A stretch of DNA of 64,000 nt from JBGCFO01 sp045106955 (GTDB taxonomy: Bacteria > Pseudomonadota > Alphaproteobacteria > Rickettsiales > Rickettsiaceae). The notes under the pieces are model-generated. The model saw nothing but the letters and a program-made list of their open reading frames with translations. It searched no databases and was not told the origin of the DNA. This document shows positions 20,570 to 29,617 of this stretch, piece by piece. Numbering within the stretch: the stretch's first letter is position 1; every line of letters starts with the position of its first letter. A program made the position numbers and the translations under genes. The stretch is from NCBI GenBank assembly GCA_045106955.1, contig JBGCFO010000020.1, positions 1-64,000 of the forward strand, in the 5' to 3' direction.

Positions 20570-21037
20570 ATGCCAGAATATCATAAAAATATCGCAAATA
20601 ATAAAAAGGCTTTGTTTAATTACTTCATCGAAGAGAAGTTCGAAGCTGGATTGGTATTGAAAGGCACTGAAGTTAAGTCATTACGTCATAATAAAGCAAA
20701 TATAATTGACAGTTATGCTTTATATGATGCTAATTCAGATTCTTTAATTTTACATAATTGCTATATAGCGCCATATGATAAAGCAAGTTACCTAAATCAT
20801 GAAGTACGTAGACAACGAGTGCTGCTTTTACATAAGAATGAGATTAGAAAAATCATTGGCAAAATTAAGATCAAGGGTTATACTTTAATTGCGTTATCTT
20901 TATATTTTAACAAAAAGAATATTGCTAAGGTAGAATTGGCATTAGCTAAAGGTAAGAAGATTCACGACAAAAGAGATTCGATAAAAGATAAAGATTGGCG
21001 GCGTGAACAGGAAAGATTAATACGTACAAAGTTATAA
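20570..21037 (+). CDS. smpB: SsrA-binding protein SmpB
   Basis: Binds tmRNA and delivers it to stalled ribosomes. The 155-aa protein has the family blocks KNIANNKKALFNYFIEEKFEAGLVLKGTEVKSLR, the Asn/His RNA-contact strands, and the C-terminal tail GKKIHDKRDSIKDKDWRREQERLIRTKL that reaches into the mRNA channel. dapA-smpB adjacency is common in Rickettsiales. The HU-like gene starts one base after its stop. The ssrA gene is not in the window. Confidence 0.96.
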   Translation: MPEYHKNIANNKKALFNYFIEEKFEAGLVLKGTEVKSLRHNKANIIDSYALYDANSDSLILHNCYIAPYDKASYLNHEVRRQRVLLLHKNEIRKIIGKIKIKGYTLIALSLYFNKKNIAKVELALAKGKKIHDKRDSIKDKDWRREQERLIRTKL

Positions 21038-21038
21038 T

Positions 21039-21290
21039 ATGTCTACAAAAATTCATTTACTAGATGCTATGAACGATCGATTACCTTATCTTTCTCAAGA
21101 TGATGTTAGATTGGCAATTAGTATTATGATAAAATACATTACAGATCAATTGTCTCAAAATCGTAGAATTGAGATTAGAGGTTTTGGCAGTTTTGGATTA
21201 AGAAAGCGCAAATATCGTGGACAATCAGAATTATATAACGTTGTTTATTACAAAATGTCTAAAGACATTAGAGAACATCTAAAGGAGTAA
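21039..21290 (+). CDS. HU/IHF-family DNA-binding protein, divergent
   Basis: An 83-aa protein with the HU/IHF dimer fold: N-terminal helices with DDVRLAISIMIKYITDQLSQNRRIEIRGFGSFGLRKRKYRG, which holds the invariant GFGSF turn, then a short beta-arm region and a C-terminal helix. The usual arm tip RNPxTG with the intercalating proline is missing (RGQSELYNVVYYK instead), so DNA bending may differ from standard HU. It is one base downstream of smpB, and its last codons (AAGGAG) form the ribosome site for fliQ. Confidence 0.8.
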   Translation: MSTKIHLLDAMNDRLPYLSQDDVRLAISIMIKYITDQLSQNRRIEIRGFGSFGLRKRKYRGQSELYNVVYYKMSKDIREHLKE

Positions 21291-21295
21291 TTTTT

Positions 21296-21559
21296 ATGGA
21301 TATTAGTCTATTAAATGAGGTCTCTAGAGAGGCTGTGTACGTCTTATTAGCAATATCTTGGCCAGTGTTGCTACTTGCATTAGTTGTAGGATTAGCAATA
21401 TCATTATTTCAAGCTTTGACGCAAATTCAAGAGCAAACACTTACCTTCGTTCCAAAGATTATCAGCATTTACATAGGAATGCTGACAATTATGCCTTATA
21501 TGTTTTCTAAATTACAGGTCTTCGTTGATCATATAGTACAAACCATCATTTATTTGTAA
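21296..21559 (+). CDS. fliQ: flagellar export apparatus protein FliQ
   Basis: FliQ forms, with FliP and FliR, the membrane gate of the flagellar type III exporter. The 87-aa protein has two hydrophobic segments and the family core: VSREAVYVLLAISWPVLLLALVVGLAISLFQALTQIQEQTLTFVPKI, with the highly conserved Q-x-x-T-Q-x-x-E-x-x-L-x-F-x-P-K sequence. The length matches FliQ (about 88 aa). The strong AAGGAG site at the end of the HU-like gene, with a 5-base gap, shows coupled translation. FliP and FliR are not adjacent, which is how scattered flagellar genes occur in some Rickettsiales. A related SctS from another type III system is possible, but FliQ is more likely. Confidence 0.88.
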   Translation: MDISLLNEVSREAVYVLLAISWPVLLLALVVGLAISLFQALTQIQEQTLTFVPKIISIYIGMLTIMPYMFSKLQVFVDHIVQTIIYL

Positions 21560-21670
21560 ATATTAAGCTATATTAACTATTTCGTTGCATAAAATCAACT
21601 ACTTCAAATTATTATTAACAAAACTTATATAAATAGTAAATGATACGTCTAATAACTATGATAACATAAT

Positions 21671-21692
21671 TATTAACAATATTTAGTTAATA
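21671..21692. promoter_or_regulatory. inverted repeat before the 293-aa orphan gene
   Basis: TATTAAC (21671-21677) and its exact complement GTTAATA (21686-21692) flank an 8-base spacer, ending 12 bases before the start codon of the orphan gene. It could be an operator or a weak hairpin over the ribosome site. Confidence 0.35.
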
Positions 21693-21703
21693 ATATAGAA
21701 TGC

Positions 21704-22585
21704 ATGAAAGATTTTTTAAACTTTTTAGATTCATTTAAAACTTGTTGTAGTTGTAATGATATTAAGATAGATGAAGTACAGATGGACGTATACAATTATT
21801 ATGATAGTCCTAATAAAGTAAAATCACTAAATCACAGTCGTAGTTCATCACCATTTTCGTTTAAATCGCCAGATAATTTTAATGATCTTTATTCTTGCGC
21901 AAGTAATATACAGGATAAAATTATCCACCAAGAAGATTATTCTCTTGAGAAGAGTTTTAGCCTTGGCTCAAAGGATTTTGAAGACGACAAAAATAGATTA
22001 TCGTTATCATATTATCAGAATCATAGTTCTTTTGACAAAGATCGTTTAGCGCATAATTTAACCAAGATAAGATTCATAACTCCATTTAAAGATTTAGAGG
22101 TAGAGCAACCAAAGGATTTAGATCAATCAATAGAATATTCTGGTACTCCAGAGCAAGAAGAAGGACTTCAGAATATTAAATCTTCATTGAGCTTTACAAA
22201 AATGTCTATGCCTTGGGTTAAAGAAAAACGAGGAGATGAAGTAACAGATAGCCATGAATCTTTAGATCGTGTAGCTACATGTTTTTATAATAAGCGTCAT
22301 ATAGGTACAAAATTACCTTACGATATTAATGGTGAAATATCGCCAGAAAATCTTAATAGAAAGGATATTATAGGCAAAGCTTTAGATTATCAAGATTCAG
22401 CAAAAGATGGCACATTTCAAGTATTTAACAATATAAAATCTAGTAAACCTTCTAACGATAGATACAGCCCAGAGAAACAATTAGGTTTTAAAATAAATTC
22501 ACTATCTTCTAATATTCATGACAGTATAGATTCTAATTTTGGTTTATTAGCTGGTGAATTTAATGAGTTTAATGTTGAATCTTAA
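21704..22585 (+). CDS. hypothetical Ser-rich hydrophilic protein, possible secreted effector
   Basis: I do not recognise any domain. The 293 residues are strongly hydrophilic, rich in Ser, Asp, Asn and Lys, with no signal peptide or membrane segment. The N-terminus has a CCSC cysteine cluster (about 14-17), and a serine-rich stretch SRSSSPFSF follows at about 45-53. Low-complexity, polar, disordered-looking proteins of this kind are typical of lineage-specific secreted effectors of intracellular bacteria, but that is inference. It has its own intergenic region of 144 bases upstream with an inverted repeat near the start codon. Confidence 0.6.
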   Translation: MKDFLNFLDSFKTCCSCNDIKIDEVQMDVYNYYDSPNKVKSLNHSRSSSPFSFKSPDNFNDLYSCASNIQDKIIHQEDYSLEKSFSLGSKDFEDDKNRLSLSYYQNHSSFDKDRLAHNLTKIRFITPFKDLEVEQPKDLDQSIEYSGTPEQEEGLQNIKSSLSFTKMSMPWVKEKRGDEVTDSHESLDRVATCFYNKRHIGTKLPYDINGEISPENLNRKDIIGKALDYQDSAKDGTFQVFNNIKSSKPSNDRYSPEKQLGFKINSLSSNIHDSIDSNFGLLAGEFNEFNVES

Positions 22586-22682
22586 ATGCGAATAGTTTAT
22601 GAGATAGTAATAAAATTCCTATATACTTAATAGAAATCTTTTGATATAACTTGTTAGTAGTTTTTATTTTTATAAGTCAAGT

Positions 22683-23456
22683 ATGTTTGGATGTAAAGTT
22701 GGTTTGCTGATTGCTATTATATTATATAGTTGCATGGGATACGCTAATGATATTGAACATCGGCCTATAAATTTATATTCTCAAGATTATTTACACGCTA
22801 AATTTGAGCAGCAAGAAAAAGAAATTAGGCAATTACTTAACAGAGTAGAGTTACTTGAATATCAATTGATACAGTTAATTAATAAAGATTCCAAGCGATT
22901 ATCTAATGTAGAGCAAGATACAAAACCAGATCTAGATGAGCAATTATCTTCAAATAATAAATTACATACCTCAAATGAACTCAATTCATCTCAAGGATCT
23001 ATCCTGTCAAACTCAGACGTATTTGATGTCCAGGATATTACTCCAAAAAATGCTGCTAGCTTAACAGTATTATCTGAAAAACAATTGTACGATCGTGCTT
23101 TAATAGCATTTAAGGATAATAAATTAGATGAGTCAGAAAAGCTATTCTCTTCTTTTATCAACGAATGCCCAAATTCATCATTCCAAAGTAATGCAAGATT
23201 CTGGTATGCTGAAATTTTTTTTAAAAAAGCTCAGTATATGAAAGCTGCTGAATTATATCTCAAATCTTATAAATTATTTCCAAATGGCAATAAAGCTGCC
23301 GATTCTCTTTTGAAGCTTGGTATTTTACTCGGTAAAATGAATAAGACCGAAGAGGCTTGTCAGGTCTTGACAAAATTAGAACGAGAATTTACAAATTTAC
23401 CAACGTCTCTTGTTAAAAGAATTCAAGATACTAAATCTCAATTATATTGTAAGTAA
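22683..23456 (+). CDS. cpoB: Tol-Pal accessory protein CpoB (YbgF)
   Basis: Periplasmic coordinator of cell-wall synthesis with outer-membrane constriction. The signal peptide is at about 1-21 (ending GYA), an N-terminal coiled coil at about 37-65 (FEQQEKEIRQLLNRVELLEYQLIQL) drives trimerisation, a low-complexity linker follows, and TPR-like repeats occupy about 140-257: LYDRALIAFKDNKLDESEKLFSSFINECPNS, then NARFWYAEIFFKKAQYMKAAELYLKSYKLFPNG. At 257 aa it matches YbgF. tolA, tolB and pal are not in the window; the next genes are YfgM-like and bamB. Confidence 0.88.
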   Translation: MFGCKVGLLIAIILYSCMGYANDIEHRPINLYSQDYLHAKFEQQEKEIRQLLNRVELLEYQLIQLINKDSKRLSNVEQDTKPDLDEQLSSNNKLHTSNELNSSQGSILSNSDVFDVQDITPKNAASLTVLSEKQLYDRALIAFKDNKLDESEKLFSSFINECPNSSFQSNARFWYAEIFFKKAQYMKAAELYLKSYKLFPNGNKAADSLLKLGILLGKMNKTEEACQVLTKLEREFTNLPTSLVKRIQDTKSQLYCK

Positions 23457-23478
23457 AAAAATAATCTAATTAATTATT

Positions 23479-24132
23479 ATGAATAAAGCACCAGATTTGT
23501 TAGACGAGGTATTGAGCGATAAAAAAGAAGAGAAGAGAGTATGGTATTTTTTTAAGCTATTGCCATTTATATTAATTTTAACCATTATCTTTGTAATTGC
23601 GATTTATCTATACGATGTATATAAAAAAAAGCATCAGGATACAATAATCAATACTGGAAATGCTTTAACTCAAGCTATTGTATATAACAATACAAATATT
23701 GATGATGTATTAGACAATATTATATTTAATATACGTGAGCACGTAGTAGATATTGCAATGTTAAAGAAAATTGCTCTTAGTAATCAACGGAAGGATTTAT
23801 CGCAATCTAAATTGTTGTTGCAACAGTTAATTCTTGATAACAATTATCAACAAATTACTCGTGATTATGCAAAAATTATATGGATGGCTATTTTGTTAAA
23901 TGAAGATCAAATATCAGAAGAGGATAATGATAAGTTCCATACATATATGAGTCATTTTAACAATATTAATCAAATTTTCTTTGATATCGCTCAAATTAAC
24001 TATGCATTATTGTATATCAAAGAAGGTAAATATTCTAATGCTAGAGACGTACTCGAACGACTTGCTGCATTACAAAATATTTCACCTAATATTTATGAGG
24101 TTTCTCAAATGTTATTATCAAATTTAAATTAA
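23479..24132 (+). CDS. YfgM/TPR-like inner-membrane protein
   Basis: A 217-aa protein with a charged cytosolic N-terminus, one membrane anchor (about 27-46; LLPFILILTIIFVIAIYLYDVY) and a periplasmic helical region that reads as TPR repeats. This is the architecture of YfgM, a SecYEG/PpiD-associated periplasmic chaperone, and the position immediately before bamB matches the yfgM-bamB order in other proteobacteria. Similarity at residue level is weak, so the name rests on topology and context. Confidence 0.65.
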   Translation: MNKAPDLLDEVLSDKKEEKRVWYFFKLLPFILILTIIFVIAIYLYDVYKKKHQDTIINTGNALTQAIVYNNTNIDDVLDNIIFNIREHVVDIAMLKKIALSNQRKDLSQSKLLLQQLILDNNYQQITRDYAKIIWMAILLNEDQISEEDNDKFHTYMSHFNNINQIFFDIAQINYALLYIKEGKYSNARDVLERLAALQNISPNIYEVSQMLLSNLN

Positions 24133-24145
24133 GGAGGTTTTAAAA

Positions 24146-25387
24146 ATGTTGCGTAATAAATCATCATTTATTGTATTTTCATTTCTTGCGATACTTTTAG
24201 TATCATGCTCTGGAAACTCTAAAGTTAAAACATTGGTAGAGCTTACGCCAAGATTTTATGCAAATGAAAATCATTCAATTAATATCAATGGTGAGTTCAT
24301 GCAAGATCCATTTGATTTCAAAGGTAATGCATTTGTTAAATATAATATAACTGGTAATATTATTGGAGAGCCTGTCTGCGCTAAAGGTAAAATTTATATT
24401 TTAACCAATGATCATCAAATCGTAGCATTTTCTAATACAGATAAGAAAATTATATGGAAGCACAAAATTGCCACTTTTAAGAATCAACCAAATTCTCATA
24501 GTGGAGGTGTGTTATATATAAATGGTAAATTATTTGTTACAGATGGATCAAGAAAATTAACTGCGATCAATGCTGATACTGGTTATGAAATATTTCAAAA
24601 AACTTTTCCAAATATTATACGTATTCAACCTGTGTTATTCAAAGAAGAAGCATTGCTAATTCAAACTATAGATAATGAAATATTTGCTTATGACACATCT
24701 AATGATTCTATATTATGGCAATATTCTGCAGATAGTAGTACTTTATCTTCGCATTTTCGTTTTGCTCCAATTGTTCATGATAATCACTTGATCACTAGCG
24801 ATAACAATGGAAATCTTATTTCAGTTAATATTGTTAATATGAGCGTTGCATGGATATTTAATATGGAAGACTCTTATTCAATGATTATGGCTAATTTAGA
24901 TGGAAAATTTATTACATGTAAACCTGAGATAGATAATAAATATTTATATTTCGCGACAAGTAATGGTCGATTAGTTAAACTTGACTTAGTTAGCGGTCAA
25001 ATATCATGGGAAGCAAACATTAATGATGTGCAATCTATGTATTTATTAGATAATTATTTATTCATTACAACTAACGCACGTCAAGTTATTGCACTTGATA
25101 TATCTCGTGGAGATGTAATTTGGGCTGGTAATCTGTATTCATCTGAAGATAAAACATTACGTCCTGTAGAATTTTTACGACCATTTATTTCTCAATCCTA
25201 TGATGACGATTATATATTGAATGTAATTGGAAATAATGGTGCATTATATCAATTTAGCTATTCAGATAGTAAGTTTAATGTAGAACCGAGTATCGTAAAA
25301 ATTACAAAAAATATACAATACATAGGCTATACATGTTGTAGTAATATGTTTTTGATAACAGATAAAGCAATATTATTTGCTAAGTAA
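24146..25387 (+). CDS. bamB: outer-membrane assembly lipoprotein BamB
   Basis: BamB is the beta-propeller lipoprotein of the BAM complex. The N-terminus is a lipoprotein signal with lipobox LVSC (Cys at about 22), and the mature protein consists of PQQ/WD-like propeller repeats, for example NTDKKIIWKHKIATF, NDSILWQYSADSS, NMSVAWIFNMED, VSGQISWEANIND and SRGDVIWAGNLYS, each with the characteristic xxxWxxxx edge. Its length of 413 aa fits. A strong Shine-Dalgarno AAGGAGG (24131-24137) is present. The start of secD overlaps or abuts its end. Confidence 0.92.
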   Translation: MLRNKSSFIVFSFLAILLVSCSGNSKVKTLVELTPRFYANENHSININGEFMQDPFDFKGNAFVKYNITGNIIGEPVCAKGKIYILTNDHQIVAFSNTDKKIIWKHKIATFKNQPNSHSGGVLYINGKLFVTDGSRKLTAINADTGYEIFQKTFPNIIRIQPVLFKEEALLIQTIDNEIFAYDTSNDSILWQYSADSSTLSSHFRFAPIVHDNHLITSDNNGNLISVNIVNMSVAWIFNMEDSYSMIMANLDGKFITCKPEIDNKYLYFATSNGRLVKLDLVSGQISWEANINDVQSMYLLDNYLFITTNARQVIALDISRGDVIWAGNLYSSEDKTLRPVEFLRPFISQSYDDDYILNVIGNNGALYQFSYSDSKFNVEPSIVKITKNIQYIGYTCCSNMFLITDKAILFAK

Positions 25388-25409
25388 TACTCATTTATAC
25401 AAAATAAAC

Positions 25410-26954
25410 ATGCATATAATATCTAAATGGAAAATAATTGTTTCGTTCCTTTCGATCATTATTTCTATTATTGCAGTAACACCTAATTTTATAAATAAAA
25501 ATACTTCGTGGATTCCTGTGGAGCCTATTAATTTAGGCTTGGATTTAAAAGGAGGTTCTCATTTATTGTTATCTATAGATTTTGATGGATATTTAGATAA
25601 TTTGATGCAGAATTTATCTGATGAGGTTAAGAAGAATCTTAGGCAAAATAAGATAGGTTATAAAAATTTTAAAGTAAGTCGTAATGCAATAGAATTTCAA
25701 TTACGTAATATCGATCTCCACGATCAAGCTAACAAAACTTTAAGCAAAATTGATAATAGTTTAAAGATAACCAATGTAGATGGTCATATTAAATGTAGTT
25801 ATAGCAATTTTAAAATCAAAGATCTATTAAATAATGTTATAGAACAATCTATAGAAATTATTCGTATAAGAGTTGATAGCGCTGGTACTAAAGAGCCAAT
25901 CATACAAAGACAAGGAGAGTATAATATATTACTGCAAGTTCCAGGAGCAGAAGATCCAGAACAATTAAAAAATATTGTTGGCCAAACTGCAAAATTAACA
26001 TTTCATTTAGTAGATGAAGTTGCAACTGCTCAAGGTAGTGTTATTTCACCAGATTCAATGTTAATTGCAACTAATGATAAGCAAGATAGTGATCATATAG
26101 TGGTAAAGAAAAAAGTAATTGTTAGTGGTGATCATCTAACAAATGCAAAAGTAGCATTTAATCAGTACTCTCAGCCTATCGTTGGTTTTTCTTTCAATCA
26201 ACTTGGTAGTAAATTGTTTGGAGAAGCTACAAAGCTTAATACTGGTAAAAGACTTGCTATAGTTTTAGATAAAAAACTATTAAGTGCTCCAGTTATCAAT
26301 GAGCCAATTTTAGGTGGCGATGGTACAATTTCTGGTAATTTTACCATTAATTCAGCTAGTGAATTGGCTTTATTGCTAAGGGCAGGGGCGTTGCCTACTT
26401 CCTTGCAAGTGATTGAAGAACGTACTATAGGAGCTGGTTTAGGAGCTGATGCAATCGCAGATGGTGCGAAAGCTGCAATTATTGGGTTTATTGCAGTTGT
26501 AATATTTATGATTTGGGCTTATGGAATCTTTGGTGTATTTGCCAACATCGCATTAGTCATTGCCTTGCTTTATATTTTAGCGTCTTTGTCTTTATTGCAA
26601 GCGACTCTAACTCTTCCTGGTATCGCTGGTATCATATTGACTATCGGTATGGCAGTCGATGCAAATGTTTTGATTTATGAGAGAATCAAAGAAGAATTAC
26701 GTATTCATTCTTCTTATTTATATGCTATAAAACTTGGCTTTGATAGTGCTTTTAGCACAATTACAGATGCTAATATTACAACTCTTATGGCGGCTATTTT
26801 ATTGTATATATTTGGCGTAGGCCCAATTAAAGGTTTTGCAGTAACTTTAACTATTGGAGTGATCTCTTCTATGTTTTCAGCTATCGTTATTACAAAGCTT
26901 TTAATCGATTTATGGGTTAAATTTTATAAACCAAAAAAACTTAGCCTACTCTAA
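25410..26954 (+). CDS. secD: preprotein translocase subunit SecD
   Basis: SecD with SecF uses the proton motive force to complete export through SecYEG. The 514-aa protein has an N-terminal membrane anchor, the LGLDLKGGSHLLL motif (about 45-57), the P1 periplasmic head, DPEQLKNIVGQTAKLTFHLV, a VGFSFNQLGSKLFGEAT block and five more membrane helices (GIAGIILTIGMAVDANVLIYERIKEEL is the signature). ATG 25410 is preferred because the in-frame TTG at 25377 lies inside bamB. secF is not downstream here, and yajC, usually just before secD, is 4 kb away. Confidence 0.96.
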   Translation: MHIISKWKIIVSFLSIIISIIAVTPNFINKNTSWIPVEPINLGLDLKGGSHLLLSIDFDGYLDNLMQNLSDEVKKNLRQNKIGYKNFKVSRNAIEFQLRNIDLHDQANKTLSKIDNSLKITNVDGHIKCSYSNFKIKDLLNNVIEQSIEIIRIRVDSAGTKEPIIQRQGEYNILLQVPGAEDPEQLKNIVGQTAKLTFHLVDEVATAQGSVISPDSMLIATNDKQDSDHIVVKKKVIVSGDHLTNAKVAFNQYSQPIVGFSFNQLGSKLFGEATKLNTGKRLAIVLDKKLLSAPVINEPILGGDGTISGNFTINSASELALLLRAGALPTSLQVIEERTIGAGLGADAIADGAKAAIIGFIAVVIFMIWAYGIFGVFANIALVIALLYILASLSLLQATLTLPGIAGIILTIGMAVDANVLIYERIKEELRIHSSYLYAIKLGFDSAFSTITDANITTLMAAILLYIFGVGPIKGFAVTLTIGVISSMFSAIVITKLLIDLWVKFYKPKKLSLL

Positions 26955-26964
26955 TTTTTTGAAT

Positions 26965-27342
26965 TTAGTACAATTCCTGATTCAAACTAAAAGTTGAAGT
27001 AATATATACTATTATCTTGTCCTGGTATTCGGTTTTATCTATATCCATATCAATTAATTTTTGTTGATGATGTAAATTGATAATTTTAGATGCTATTTTT
27101 CTTACAAAATATGGCTCAAGATCTGCGCGTGAACAAATTTCCTTGAAATCTTGATATTCAGAATCATTAAATAGCCATTTATTTGCAGCAACTGTGACAT
27201 TTTTATCCTTTTTTTGATTAGAAACATTAGTTGCATCGATAATTGCTTGTATTATTACTGCTCGATACAGACTTATATCTGGATAATCATGATATAATTT
27301 TACTCGTTCGAATGGAGCTTGAAATTTAATTACATTTGTCAT
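26965..27342 (-). CDS. hypothetical protein (125 aa), Rickettsiales-type DNA-associated-looking small protein
   Basis: No family is recognised with confidence. The middle contains VTVAANKWLFNDSEYQDFKEICSRADLEPYFVRKIASKI, a helical arrangement (A-x-x-W-[IL]-x-x-x-x-x-x-F-x-x-[IV]-C-x-x-A-x-[IL]-x-[PD]) resembling small alphaproteobacterial proteins of unknown function. The residues are hydrophilic, with no signal peptide. It converges tail to tail with secD and has a 122-base divergent gap to recJ, so it is probably transcribed on its own. Confidence 0.6.
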   Translation of the reverse strand: MTNVIKFQAPFERVKLYHDYPDISLYRAVIIQAIIDATNVSNQKKDKNVTVAANKWLFNDSEYQDFKEICSRADLEPYFVRKIASKIINLHHQQKLIDMDIDKTEYQDKIIVYITSTFSLNQELY

Positions 27343-27464
27343 ATTTTTACCTTAAATATTAAATATAATTTAATATATCAACTTTTATTTACACACTAAT
27401 AACTATTGGTAATATTTTAAATTGATATTTGTTATTTCTTATCAATTATTAACTATAATAAATT

Positions 27465-29243
27465 ATGAATTTTATATTAAACTACTCAGAAAAGTCAGTG
27501 ACTAACAAGCTTTGGTCTATAAAGTATGTAGATGAGGATTACGTATCTAACATAGCAAGAAATTTTACATTAAATGATATTGTGTCTAGGGTTCTATCGC
27601 AAAAATTTGAGAATTTATCTGATATTTATGATTTTCTCGATCCCAAGATTAGAAACTTATTACCAGATCCATTTCATTTGATAAGTATGGATAAAGCTGT
27701 AGCTCGTATTATTGAAGCTATTAAAAATGAGCATAAAATATACATCTTTGCAGATTATGATGTTGACGGAGCAACTTCATCGGCTATTATTAAGCGCTTG
27801 TTAAATGATCTAGGAATTATTGCAGAGATATATGTGCCAGATAGAATTATCGAAGGATATGGTCCCAATATAAATGCGATCAAGAAAATAAAAAAATCTG
27901 GTTGTGATGTCATTATTACAGTAGATTGTGGATCAACATCCCATGATGCGATCAGCGCTGCTTGTGATTTAGATATTGATGTTATAGTTATCGATCATCA
28001 TATTACTACAGAATTACTACCTAAAGCTTTAGCAATAATCAATCCTAACCGCCTTGATCAAGAAAGTGATTATGGTTATTTAGCTGGAGTTGGTGTTTCG
28101 TTTATATTTTTAGTTGGATTAATTCAGCAATTAAAAGAAGATAATTACTTTGGACAAGATGAACCACCAAATTTAATGCAATATTTAGATTTGGTGGCTT
28201 TAGGAACGGTATGTGATGTTGTTCCCTTAGTTAAATTAAACAGAGCTTTTGTACATCAAGGGCTAAAGGTAATGGAGCGTCGCAAAAATATTGGGATTAA
28301 TGCATTATGCAAAGTAGCTTCACTCAATGATAATATTCGAGTATATCATTTAGGATTTGTTTTAGGACCTAGGATCAACGCTGGAAGTAGAGTAGGAAAA
28401 TCCGATATTGGAGCAAATCTACTTTCTACGAATTCGATACAAATTGCAGATAATTTAGCTTCTCAACTTGATCGTTACAATGAGGAACGCAAGGCAGTTG
28501 AGCTAATTATTTTAGAAAAAGCAATGAATATAGCAAAAGCTCAGGATGCTCAAGGAAATAATGTATTGATTATTATTGGCAAATCATGGCATGTTGGTGT
28601 AATAGGGATTATTGCAGCAAGAATTAAAGATGCATTTGACAAGCCAGTAGCAGTAATTGCACTTGATAACAAAGTTGGTAAAGCTTCTTGTCGTTCAATT
28701 CCAGGAGTTGATTTTGGCGCAAAAATTTTAGAAGCAAAATCTTTGGATATAATAACATCTGGAGGAGGGCATGCGATGGCGGCTGGATTTACAGTACAAG
28801 AAGATAAAATAGGTGAGTTGCAATCCTTTTTATTAAATTCATTTTCAGATACTATTAAAAAAATTAAAGAACATAATATTCGTTATTATAATGCTGATTT
28901 GAGCACAAAAGCTGTCAATCTAACTTTAATTGATGAGTTACAAACTCTTGAGCCTTATGGTCAAGCTAATTTAGAGCCAATATTTAAATTTTCTAATTTG
29001 TTTGTATTAAAAGCTAATGCTATACAATCAAAGCATATAAGCTGCTTATTATCTCCGGAGCAAAATTCATACGGTAAATCTATATCAGCTATTGCTTTTA
29101 ATGCGTTTGGTAGTAATATATCCAATATATTGCTAAGTAAAACTCCTCATACTATTTCTGTGATTGCGGCAATACAAAAAAACACTTGGCAAGGAGTTGA
29201 CAAAGTGCAATTACGCATTATAGATCTAATATTAGAGCAATGA
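27465..29243 (+). CDS. recJ: single-stranded-DNA-specific exonuclease RecJ
   Basis: 5'-3' ssDNA exonuclease of the RecF and mismatch pathways. It has the DHH-superfamily motifs in order: IYIFADYDVDGATSSAIIKRLL, VIITVDCGSTSHDAIS, the signature VIDHHITTE (about 173-182), YLDLVALGTVCDVVPL and the C-terminal DHHA1 motif KASCRSIPGVDFGA...SGGGHAMAAGFTV, then an OB-fold tail. Length 592 aa is normal. folB starts within its stop codon (ATGA). Confidence 0.96.
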   Translation: MNFILNYSEKSVTNKLWSIKYVDEDYVSNIARNFTLNDIVSRVLSQKFENLSDIYDFLDPKIRNLLPDPFHLISMDKAVARIIEAIKNEHKIYIFADYDVDGATSSAIIKRLLNDLGIIAEIYVPDRIIEGYGPNINAIKKIKKSGCDVIITVDCGSTSHDAISAACDLDIDVIVIDHHITTELLPKALAIINPNRLDQESDYGYLAGVGVSFIFLVGLIQQLKEDNYFGQDEPPNLMQYLDLVALGTVCDVVPLVKLNRAFVHQGLKVMERRKNIGINALCKVASLNDNIRVYHLGFVLGPRINAGSRVGKSDIGANLLSTNSIQIADNLASQLDRYNEERKAVELIILEKAMNIAKAQDAQGNNVLIIIGKSWHVGVIGIIAARIKDAFDKPVAVIALDNKVGKASCRSIPGVDFGAKILEAKSLDIITSGGGHAMAAGFTVQEDKIGELQSFLLNSFSDTIKKIKEHNIRYYNADLSTKAVNLTLIDELQTLEPYGQANLEPIFKFSNLFVLKANAIQSKHISCLLSPEQNSYGKSISAIAFNAFGSNISNILLSKTPHTISVIAAIQKNTWQGVDKVQLRIIDLILEQ

Positions 29244-29617
29244 TTGTGGGTAATTTAACTATTTCAGATATAAGATTTTGGATTCATTTAGGTAATAGCA
29301 AAGAAGAAAGATCTATTTTGCAACCTATATCAATTGATATTGATTTATCATTTTTAGCTACTTGTAAAGCATCTGATACTGATGATATTAACGATGGAGT
29401 ATGTTATGAAAAACTTGTATTATTTATTAAACAAACTATACATGATCATCAATTTAATTTGATAGAAAGATGCGCAAAGTATTTGCACAATCAAATTGTT
29501 GAATATTTAGATCGACAAAATTGCAAAGATGTTGAAGCCAAGGTTGTTGTGCATAAAATTAATATTCCAGTAGAAAATATACATGGATCAGTATCTTTTT
29601 CATATTCGTCTCGATGA
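29240..29617 (+). CDS. folB: dihydroneopterin aldolase
   Basis: Converts 7,8-dihydroneopterin to 6-hydroxymethyl-dihydropterin in folate synthesis. The 125-aa protein shows GNLTISDIRFWIHLGNSKEERSILQPISIDIDL, the tetrahydrobiopterin-fold start, and the conserved YEKLVLFIKQTI...NLIERCAKYL with Glu at the pterin pocket. It overlaps recJ by four bases and folKP by four bases, so the three are one translational unit and folB-folKP make successive enzymes. Confidence 0.92.
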   Translation: MIVGNLTISDIRFWIHLGNSKEERSILQPISIDIDLSFLATCKASDTDDINDGVCYEKLVLFIKQTIHDHQFNLIERCAKYLHNQIVEYLDRQNCKDVEAKVVVHKINIPVENIHGSVSFSYSSR

